From an uncultured Bacilli bacterium (GTDB taxonomy: Bacteria > Bacillota_I > Bacilli_A > RF39 > UBA660), in contig CARJCM010000010.1 of assembly GCA_948999435.1 (NCBI GenBank), forward strand, positions 1 to 31,859: a stretch of DNA of 31,859 nucleotides, in the 5' to 3' direction. The first letter of the stretch is position 1, and each line of letters begins with the position of its first letter. The position numbers were made by a program, and so were the translations under genes. The notes beneath the pieces are model-generated. The model searched no databases, had not been told where the DNA came from, and worked only from the letters and a program-made list of their open reading frames with translations. Shown here piece after piece: positions 8,063-14,512 of the stretch.

Positions 8063-9082
8063 ATGAAAAAATTTAAAATTTTAGTGTTAGCTTTAGTGGT
8101 ATTTACTCTTACTGGTTGTGGTAATAGTAATTATATTATGGATAATAAAAAGCCTGTTGAAAATGAAGCGACAGGTCAAATTTTACAAAAAGATATATTA
8201 TGTAAACCTGAAGATAAGGAACTTGATGAACTTTATACTAAATATAAAGATCAAACAAAGATTAAATATGATGATTTGCCAAAATGTTCGGAATTTAAAT
8301 TATCTAGTAATAAATCAGATGGTATTTGGGAAGGAATTTTTGTTAAACCCCTTGCCTATCTTATTTTAAAGCTTGGTTATTTAGTAAATAACTTTGGTAT
8401 ATCTGTTATGCTTATTGGACTTGCTATTAGATTGATTTTGATGCCTATTTCTAGAAAAACTGCTAAACAATCTAGTAATATGAAAAAAGCTCAACCAGAA
8501 CTTCAAAGAATTGAAAAGAAATATGCTAATCGTAATGATAATGAAGCTATGCTTCAAAAAAGTCAAGAAATGATGATGGTTTATAAAAAATATAATATTA
8601 GCCCTTTTGGTAGCTGTTTACTTGCTTTTTTGCAATTACCCCTATTCTTTGCTTTCTTACAAGCGATTAATAGAATGCCAGCAATATTTGAGGATACTTT
8701 CTTAGGTTTGAAACTGGGAACTACCCCTATTATTGGTTTATTTAAACAACATGAATGGCTATATATAGTTATTATAATTCTTATTATTTTAACAACATAT
8801 TTATCATTTAAAAATGCTATGGGTGCAACTTCTACTGGTAATCCAGAAATGGAAAAACAAATGCAATTTACTTTTAAATTTATGATTATTATGATTTCGG
8901 TAGCATCTTTATATTTATCTACGGCACTTGCTTTATATTGGATTGCTACAAATGGCTTTGTTGTAGTTCAAAATTATATCTTTAAAAAGTTAGATGAAAA
9001 AGAAGATTCGCGTGATGTTATAATAAAACCACAAAAGAAAGATAAGCTAAAGGATAAAAAAGTTAGTAAGAAAGGGAATTAG
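8063..9082 (+). CDS. yidC: YidC/Oxa1 membrane protein insertase (lipoprotein form)
   Basis: Inserts and folds membrane proteins, alone or with SecYEG. At 339 aa it fits the Gram-positive SpoIIIJ/YidC type. It begins with a lipoprotein signal ending in LTGC, so Cys19 would be lipidated. Membrane segments follow at about 85-125, 190-210, 230-248 and 270-300. The second hydrophobic block carries MLIGLAIRLILMPISRK with the conserved arginine of the hydrophilic groove, and the tail is strongly basic. The ATG abuts the rnpA stop codon with no spacer. The roughly 50-residue extracytoplasmic stretch after the lipobox is longer than in B. subtilis SpoIIIJ. Confidence 0.95.
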   Translation: MKKFKILVLALVVFTLTGCGNSNYIMDNKKPVENEATGQILQKDILCKPEDKELDELYTKYKDQTKIKYDDLPKCSEFKLSSNKSDGIWEGIFVKPLAYLILKLGYLVNNFGISVMLIGLAIRLILMPISRKTAKQSSNMKKAQPELQRIEKKYANRNDNEAMLQKSQEMMMVYKKYNISPFGSCLLAFLQLPLFFAFLQAINRMPAIFEDTFLGLKLGTTPIIGLFKQHEWLYIVIIILIILTTYLSFKNAMGATSTGNPEMEKQMQFTFKFMIIMISVASLYLSTALALYWIATNGFVVVQNYIFKKLDEKEDSRDVIIKPQKKDKLKDKKVSKKGN

Positions 9083-9084
9083 TC

Positions 9085-9693
9085 ATGAATGTAGTAAAAT
9101 TTACTGCTAAAACTAAAGAGGAAGCTTTAAGTCAAGTTTTAGCAAAATTAAATGCTAATGAAACAGAAATTGTTTATAGCTATGAAGAAGTTAAAGGTGG
9201 TTTATTTAAAGGAACTACTTATGAATGTTCAGGATTTTTAAAGTTAGATGTTCTAGCAGCTGCTGAAGAATATTTGAAAAATATTATTAAAGGTATGGGT
9301 GTAGAGTGTAATTTAGAAGTAAGTACGAAAGAAAATACAACAACTATAAAAATTTATTCTTCTAATAATCCAGTGATAATAGGGAAAAATGGACAAAATT
9401 TGGAAGCTTTAACTATTATTGTTAGACAATTTATAAAAAATATAAGTAACAATGGACCAAGAATAGTTCTCGATGTTGAAGATTATAAAGATAGACAAAA
9501 TAAAAGACTAGAAAGACTTGCTAAAAATCTAGCTCGTGATGTAGTTAGATCTAAAGTGGATATTGAAATGGACAGTATGAATTCTTATGATAGAAGAATA
9601 ATACATAATGTTTTATCTGATTTTAGAGGTGTAACTACGGAAAGTATCGGGGAAGAACCTAATAGAAAAGTTGTTATTAAGTATATTAAATAA
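9085..9693 (+). CDS. khpB: RNA-binding protein KhpB (Jag)
   Basis: Cytoplasmic RNA-binding protein, partner of KhpA in Firmicutes and linked to cell-shape control. The 202-aa product shows the three Jag parts: an N-terminal Jag_N domain (about 1-55, with EVKGGLFKGTTYE), a KH domain around residue 95 with the core motif IIGKNGQNLEAL, and an R3H domain near the C terminus with SYDRRIIHNVL. It starts 2 nt after yidC and is followed by a strong terminator, so it ends the rpmH operon. Confidence 0.95.
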   Translation: MNVVKFTAKTKEEALSQVLAKLNANETEIVYSYEEVKGGLFKGTTYECSGFLKLDVLAAAEEYLKNIIKGMGVECNLEVSTKENTTTIKIYSSNNPVIIGKNGQNLEALTIIVRQFIKNISNNGPRIVLDVEDYKDRQNKRLERLAKNLARDVVRSKVDIEMDSMNSYDRRIIHNVLSDFRGVTTESIGEEPNRKVVIKYIK

Positions 9694-9696
9694 GAA

Positions 9697-9723
9697 AAAC
9701 ATCAGAATAATGATGTTTCTTTT
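9697..9723 (+). terminator. Terminator of the rpmH-rnpA-yidC-khpB operon
   Basis: AAACATCA (9697-9704), a 6-nt loop, TGATGTTT (9711-9718), then CTTTTT. A typical intrinsic terminator immediately after the khpB stop codon. Confidence 0.85.
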
Positions 9724-9763
9724 TATATATTTTAATTTTTGGATGTCGAAAAATGGCTATTTA

Positions 9764-9772
9764 TGTTATAAT
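9764..9772 (+). promoter_or_regulatory. Promoter -10 of the methyltransferase gene
   Basis: TGTTATAAT is an extended -10 (TATAAT 9767-9772). No good -35 is seen at 17 nt, where TGTCGA lies. The roughly 90-nt leader down to the ATG is very AT-rich. Confidence 0.5.
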
Positions 9773-9865
9773 ATTTAAGAAACAAATTTATAATGTAATT
9801 ATTTTTTATTTATTTAATTATAAATTACTTAATATCAAAACTTATTAAATTGAGGTGCAAATTAA

Positions 9866-10945
9866 ATGAAAAATGATAAAAGAATTTTAAAAGTATTTGA
9901 AGGCTTTGCTGGTTATGGTGGAGGACATTTTGCATTAGATAGATTAAAAGAAAAGTTTCCTAATTTTGATTTTGAAATTGTTGGCTATTCTGAAATAGAT
10001 AAATACGCATGTGAGTTATATGACCTTAATCATAAAGATCGTAATGGTAATACTATTAAGAATTTTGGAGATATAACTAAATTGGATCCAGATGATATAC
10101 CTGATTTTGATATTTTTATGGGAGGTTTTCCTTGTCAACCATTTTCAACAGCGGGTATGCAAAAGGGTGAAAATGATCCTTATGGTAGGGGAACTTTATT
10201 TCAACATATTATGAGAATATGTGATAGCAAAAAGCCAAAATATATTTTATTAGAAAATGTTAAAGGATTTTTTTCTAAAAAATTTGAACCAACTAGAAAG
10301 CAAATGGACAAAATGCTTAAAAATATGGGATATATTTTTAATAAAAAGAGCAAAAAGGAAATGCCTTTAAGATTTTCTTTATTGAATAGTAAAGATTATG
10401 GTATTCCTCAAAATAGAGAAAGAGTTTGGATGTTTGCAAGATTTGGTGGTCTACCTGAAAGCTTTTCTATGATTCCTCCTAAAGTGTTAAATGATTTACT
10501 TATGGCTGACTTTTTAGATCCTATTGAATATGTTCCTAAAGAAATGTATTTATCGAATGAACAGGTTAATCATCTAAAGGAAAAGCATAATATTGAAAGC
10601 TTTATAGTAAAAAAGCCATTATGCTTTGATGTTTATAATAAAAAAATTAAAACGGATGGGTACGCAATAACTATAACTATGCCAGAACATAATAGTTTAC
10701 GTGTTATAGAAGCGCATAAGGATAAAGAAATTGTTAGAAAAATGTCTGTTACTGAACAATTTAGATTAATGGGGCTTGAGGGATTAAATTGTTCTGGTAG
10801 AAAGGTTGATATAAAGTTTGGAAACCAATCATATACTCAATTGTCTAAAAGAGCAGGTAACGGCTGGGATGTTAATCTTGTATCAATATTATTAGAACAT
10901 ATATTTATTCAGCTTGCCGATATTGGTGAAGATTGGCTAAACTAG
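9866..10945 (+). CDS. DNA (cytosine-5)-methyltransferase
   Basis: Transfers a methyl group from S-adenosylmethionine to carbon 5 of cytosine in a specific DNA site. The 359-aa protein has motif I (FEGFAGYGGG, residues about 11-20), motif IV GGFPCQPFS with catalytic Cys90, motif VI as LLENVKGF, motif VIII as the NSKDYGIPQNRERVWMF region, the motif IX-like region KMSVTEQFRLMGLEG, and motif X as RAGNGWDVNLV. The stretch between VIII and IX (about 200-290) is the target-recognition region; its site cannot be read from sequence. It is followed 18 nt later by a nuclease gene, forming a restriction-modification pair. The length is normal and the gene looks intact. Confidence 0.95.
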   Translation: MKNDKRILKVFEGFAGYGGGHFALDRLKEKFPNFDFEIVGYSEIDKYACELYDLNHKDRNGNTIKNFGDITKLDPDDIPDFDIFMGGFPCQPFSTAGMQKGENDPYGRGTLFQHIMRICDSKKPKYILLENVKGFFSKKFEPTRKQMDKMLKNMGYIFNKKSKKEMPLRFSLLNSKDYGIPQNRERVWMFARFGGLPESFSMIPPKVLNDLLMADFLDPIEYVPKEMYLSNEQVNHLKEKHNIESFIVKKPLCFDVYNKKIKTDGYAITITMPEHNSLRVIEAHKDKEIVRKMSVTEQFRLMGLEGLNCSGRKVDIKFGNQSYTQLSKRAGNGWDVNLVSILLEHIFIQLADIGEDWLN

Positions 10946-10963
10946 AATTGTTGTGGTGGTATA

Positions 10964-12043
10964 ATGAAAGAATTAAAGTTTAAAATATCTGAGACATCTT
11001 TAAGATATGGTATTTATAATAATTATAAAAAAGGTCATACTGCTAGTGTAGAAACTGAATTAAATCAAAGTAGAAATCCTAATAAATGGAGAAATGATAT
11101 TTTTGAATTGAGAAAAATGAATTGCAGATGTAAAAATGAACTTATTCCAGAAGGACTTATTGAAGCGTGTTTAAGAAGTAAAAAAAATGATACTAAAGTT
11201 TTAGATATTTTTGTATTTAAAAATATAATGGTTAATGGTGAAAAAATTGATATAGATGTATCTTTTTGTATGTATATTAAAGAGGAGATATCTGAAACTG
11301 CTAGAGTTATTAATGCTGATACTAATACAAATACACATTTAGGAAGACAAATGATACATTATCCTATTTCTTTTGATTATAAGAAAGATGGATTTAATAT
11401 TGATAATAAAGCAATATTAGAAAAGATTATGAAAATGAATGGAGATTATGCTTTTGTTGTTAAGGGATTTATATATTATCAAGAAATTGAAACTTTAAAT
11501 TTTTTAATAACTTTAGTTGGCCCTAGTGGTATTCTTCAGACAAGCGTTTTTAAGGAAGGAAAAGGAGTTGGAAAGAAACTAAAAGTTACAGAAACATTAA
11601 CTTTTGAAGATAATGTTGTAGTTACAACTTGCAAGTATAATAAGAAAACTGGTACTACTAATATTGAATATGAACAGGTTAATAAAGTTAGAAGTCAAAA
11701 TGGATTAAAGGGAGAAGAATTTATTTATGCTATTTTAGAAGAAAAACTTTTGGAAGAAAATGATTTATTTCATACTAGTAAAACTTATAAATATTCTCCT
11801 TATGATATGGAGTATGTAGAAGATGGTATAAAAAAATATATAGAAGTAAAGACAACTCAAAGTTCTGATGAAATTTTTAATTTATCTGCTGCTGAACTAA
11901 AATTTATGGAAGAGCATAAAGAAAATTATTTTCTTTATATGGTAACTGAAATAAATTCAGCTTTTCCTTCTTATAAAATTTATAATTATAATGATATAAA
12001 GCGTATGAAAAAAGTACCTACTAATTATAGAGTCTCAGTATAG
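10964..12043 (+). CDS. DUF3883-type restriction endonuclease partner
   Basis: Probable nuclease of the restriction-modification pair with the upstream C5 methyltransferase. The C-terminal third (about residues 245-345) contains GLKGEEFIYAIL, then D-M-E-Y-V-E and K-K-Y-I-E-V-K-T-T: a PD-(D/E)XK core (D...ExK) with the DUF3883 look, including the trailing LSAAELKFMEEHKENYFLYMV. The N-terminal two thirds are not recognised and probably hold the DNA-recognition part. The ribosome site GGTGG precedes the ATG. Both genes use the same codons as their neighbours. A type II system is likely; a modification-dependent type IV role is possible but less likely given the adjacent methylase. Confidence 0.75.
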   Translation: MKELKFKISETSLRYGIYNNYKKGHTASVETELNQSRNPNKWRNDIFELRKMNCRCKNELIPEGLIEACLRSKKNDTKVLDIFVFKNIMVNGEKIDIDVSFCMYIKEEISETARVINADTNTNTHLGRQMIHYPISFDYKKDGFNIDNKAILEKIMKMNGDYAFVVKGFIYYQEIETLNFLITLVGPSGILQTSVFKEGKGVGKKLKVTETLTFEDNVVVTTCKYNKKTGTTNIEYEQVNKVRSQNGLKGEEFIYAILEEKLLEENDLFHTSKTYKYSPYDMEYVEDGIKKYIEVKTTQSSDEIFNLSAAELKFMEEHKENYFLYMVTEINSAFPSYKIYNYNDIKRMKKVPTNYRVSV

Positions 12044-12231
12044 TTATTTTTTTAATTAAAGTTAAACATTGTATTGTAATTCTAAAAAAGTATGTATTAG
12101 TTATTTTAAAAAATCAATTTTGGCTATTATTTTATAAATAGCAAAAATTTTAATAAAAATCTATAAAAGTTAAAACTTAGGTATTATTTATAGTCGGTTT
12201 TTATTGTAAAATTGAAGTTGGAGGTAATAAA

Positions 12232-13113
12232 ATGAGGAAAGCTAAAAATTTAAAGAATATAACAATTGAATATTATAACGTTTGCTCTTTAGTGGATGTA
12301 AAAAATAGAGAAAATACTGTTAAAACTGATAAATATGAAATAAGTCCTTTGTTAAAAAAGTTTCAATCTAAAGATCCAAAAGATAGAACTATTAATTATT
12401 GTGGAGAAAATTTAATACTTAGTACGATTAATTATAATGAAAATTCTAAATTATGGGAGTTAGTATTTTCTAAAAGTAGATCTTCAACAATTCCTTTTGT
12501 GACAGATAGCAATGGTGTTCCTAGACAATTAGTATTGAAAAAAGGCGAAATGCTTTCAGAAGTTTTATGCGCTTTATACAATCCTGAATCAAAAGTATTA
12601 GCGATGCAACGTAATATATATGCTTTTGGAACTAAAGGTTTAGAGGAGTTTTTTTCAGCATTTATGAAAAAACCATTATATCTTTTATCTATACAATCAT
12701 TAAGTGAAGATAAAAAAAGTCTTTTTAAAAAATCTAAAATAAAGAAATTTAGATTACGTGTAAAGAATCCAATAGTTAAAAAAAATGATAAAGAAATTTC
12801 TAATAAAATTAATATATTTGGAAAGAATACAACTATATGTAAAGTAATTGATGCAGCGGTTTCTGTTGACTCATCAATAATTAATATAGAATTTTCTATG
12901 GGAAATTCATCTCAGGTTATTAATGTTCAAGAAGAAGACTTTGAAGTTTTTGAAGATTTAATGAATAATAATAATGTTAAATGTTTAGAATTAGGTTTAG
13001 CTCCAGATGAACATTCAACTATGCAAATTACAGATTTTATGGATTTAGAATTCATGACATCATTTCTATTTCCTTTACTAGAGAACAATCTATTGATATT
13101 TATGAAATATTAA
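12232..13113 (+). CDS. Unknown soluble protein, first gene of a two-gene unit; probable 3' frameshift
   Basis: Not firmly recognised. The 293-aa product is soluble and mixed alpha/beta. The segment ALYNPESKVLAMQRNIYAFG at about residues 119-138 reminds me of DUF6731-like proteins found in defence islands, a low-certainty memory match. It has a good ribosome site (GGAGG, 6 nt before ATG) and is followed by a small membrane protein. As read it stops at 13113. The -1 frame, however, is open from 13011 to a TAG at 13152-13154, encodes a more natural-looking end (FNYANYRFYGF...FTREQSIDIYEILKKM), and ends 10 nt before the next gene. A single-base indel near 13008-13110 would therefore give a protein of about 306 aa ending at 13154. 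Sequence error or real decay cannot be told apart here. Confidence 0.65.
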   Translation: MRKAKNLKNITIEYYNVCSLVDVKNRENTVKTDKYEISPLLKKFQSKDPKDRTINYCGENLILSTINYNENSKLWELVFSKSRSSTIPFVTDSNGVPRQLVLKKGEMLSEVLCALYNPESKVLAMQRNIYAFGTKGLEEFFSAFMKKPLYLLSIQSLSEDKKSLFKKSKIKKFRLRVKNPIVKKNDKEISNKINIFGKNTTICKVIDAAVSVDSSIINIEFSMGNSSQVINVQEEDFEVFEDLMNNNNVKCLELGLAPDEHSTMQITDFMDLEFMTSFLFPLLENNLLIFMKY

Positions 13114-13164
13114 AAAAAATGACTGAAAAGTTTAAAAGTAATATATATTTGTAGGAGTGTGTAA

Positions 13165-13656
13165 ATGAAAATAAACAAAAAAGCTATCTTATTTATTACA
13201 TTATTATCATTTGTTTTAATTGTAATATGTGATTATATTAATATAACTAAATATGTTGAATATAAGGAACATATTGATAGTGTCATTTCTAATACTATAA
13301 CATTTATATCAATATTAATTGGTTTTATATCATCCATTTATGTAATGATTCAACAAACTAAAAATTCATATGTTTTAGATTTGCTAAGAAAAAATGATTT
13401 ATTAACTTACTTTAATAAATCTTTTAATAATTTTGTATTTGTTGGATTTATTAATGTTTTAATTTTAATTTTTTTAAATTTTGTAGCTTCTAATTTTATG
13501 ATATTTAAAATAATTATTTATTGTGCTTTTCCTATGACAACTTATTTTTTATTATTTTCTGCTGATATTATCATGACTATTTGTAAGATGATTTTAGCTG
13601 AGGAAGAGCTCAAAAAAAAGGATAATATAATTAAAGATGATGATATGTTGATTTAG
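13165..13656 (+). CDS. Small four-helix membrane protein, second gene of the unit
   Basis: The 163-aa product has four hydrophobic segments at about residues 8-26, 43-65, 88-110 and 113-138, a basic N terminus and an acidic, charged C-terminal tail (EEELKKKDNIIKDDDML). There is no signal peptide cleavage motif and no enzymatic motif. The TAGGAGTG ribosome site overlaps the end of the alternative (-1 frame) reading of the upstream gene, so the two are probably coupled. A soluble sensor with a small membrane effector is a recurrent layout in phage-defence pairs such as Kiwa, but the sequence does not match KwaA well enough for that name. Confidence 0.7.
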   Translation: MKINKKAILFITLLSFVLIVICDYINITKYVEYKEHIDSVISNTITFISILIGFISSIYVMIQQTKNSYVLDLLRKNDLLTYFNKSFNNFVFVGFINVLILIFLNFVASNFMIFKIIIYCAFPMTTYFLLFSADIIMTICKMILAEEELKKKDNIIKDDDMLI

Positions 13657-13769
13657 AATAGTTTATTAAGATTTCATGTTATAATTTTTTTATTTAATAA
13701 AATTTTAATAAAGCTATTTTTAACTTTTTTTTAATGTAGTCATAAACTACTAAAGAGGAGGATATCTTT

Positions 13770-14063
13770 ATGGCTAAAAAAATAGTTATAGATCCTGGAC
13801 ATGGTGGCGAAGATCCTGGAACAAGTGCTAATGGGATAGTAGAAAAAGATTATACTTTAAAAATAAGCCAGTATATGGCTAAAAGATTAAATGATTTAGG
13901 TATTGAGAATTCTTTAACTAGAAATAGTGATGTTGCGTTAGATTCTAGTAGTAGACCTAAGAAGGCTCAAAGTTTTTATGGGACTGGTAGTGATGTTATA
14001 GTTGTTTCTAATCACATAAATGCAGGTGGAGGAGATAGTCGTTGTGTAACAAAGTATGTATAA
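13770..14063 (+). pseudogene. N-acetylmuramoyl-L-alanine amidase, 5' part, interrupted by element
   Basis: N-terminal part of a zinc-dependent Amidase_3 enzyme that cuts the amide bond between muramic acid and the peptide stem. It contains IDPGHGGEDPG with His11, Glu25 in IVEKDY, and His82 in VVSNHINAG, the three zinc ligands. After the GGTGG core at 14025-14029 the reading frame enters the element and ends with seven foreign residues (RCVTKYV). The catalytic glutamate lies in the other part (27438-28389). The start is supported by AGAGGAGG upstream. With no signal peptide, export would need another route, as with other cytoplasmic-looking LysM amidases. As it stands the fragment should be inactive. 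Confidence 0.9.
14025..14050 (+). other. attL: GGTGG core plus right attP arm
   Basis: The core GGTGG (14025-14029) is the last part shared with the amidase gene. The following 21 nt (14030-14050, AGGAGATAGTCG... to GTGTAAC) are element DNA. They match the reverse complement of 27412-27432 at 19 of 21 positions, as expected for the two arms of a serine-integrase attP site. Confidence 0.88.
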
Positions 14064-14134
14064 CGATTAAAGCTAAAATAAAGTAAGAAATGGGGATTAG
14101 TTATAATATGAGTTACACAAAAGAAAAATAGTTA

Positions 14135-14440
14135 ATGGATGAAGGTAATATATTTGATAAGGAATTTCAAGAAAAGTATTTACCTTTCTATGATAATTTT
14201 GAAGAGTATATGATTAGATATGTAATACCAGATGCAGTAGCATTTTATATTGCAAATAGTTATTTAAGAGGATGTTTAGATGATAGTAAGTTATATAATC
14301 ATATTAATTCTGCAGTAGATATTTTTAATTGTAGATGCAATATTGATGTGATTTTACCATCTATAGAAAAGATATTAAATATAAGATATAATCTAAAAAT
14401 CACTGATAGAAATCCATTAAAATTAGAAAAATATTATTAA
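14135..14440 (+). CDS. Unknown 101-aa protein at the left end; start possibly broken
   Basis: Not recognised. The product is soluble, acidic and Tyr/Ile-rich (start MDEGNIFDKEFQEKYLPFYD). The ATG at 14135 has no ribosome site. In the same frame an ATG at 14108, with a G-rich stretch (GGGG) upstream, gives MSYTKEK then TAG then continues into this ORF. The simplest reading is a longer gene (110 aa) with a nonsense mutation at its eighth codon. A hairpin follows the stop codon. It may be an accessory gene of the element. Confidence 0.45.
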   Translation: MDEGNIFDKEFQEKYLPFYDNFEEYMIRYVIPDAVAFYIANSYLRGCLDDSKLYNHINSAVDIFNCRCNIDVILPSIEKILNIRYNLKITDRNPLKLEKYY

Positions 14441-14447
14441 AAACTTA

Positions 14448-14475
14448 GCACTATTAACATTGATAGTGCCTTTGT
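14448..14475 (+). terminator. Hairpin after the 101-aa ORF
   Basis: GCACTAT (14448-14454), an 8-nt loop and ATAGTGC (14463-14469), then CTTTG. The U-run is poor, so it is a weak terminator candidate. Confidence 0.45.
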
Positions 14476-14476
14476 A

Positions 14477-14485
14477 TGGTATAAT
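14477..14485 (+). promoter_or_regulatory. Promoter of the 906-aa gene
   Basis: TGGTATAAT is an extended -10 (TATAAT 14480-14485) placed about 28 nt before the ATG at 14513. An AGGAGG ribosome site follows. No convincing -35 is seen. Confidence 0.55.
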
Positions 14486-14512
14486 AATTATATATTTCAG
14501 GAGGTAATTAGT

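Noticed and set aside
12121..12155. GCTATT/AATAGC inverted repeat as a terminator of the restriction genes
   Set aside because: The stem is short and AT-rich with no clean T-run on the plus strand; too weak to call.
12232..13656. Naming the pair kwaB/kwaA (Kiwa)
   Set aside because: Gene order is reversed and no signature clear enough for DUF4868/KwaB was seen; only the general layout is alike.
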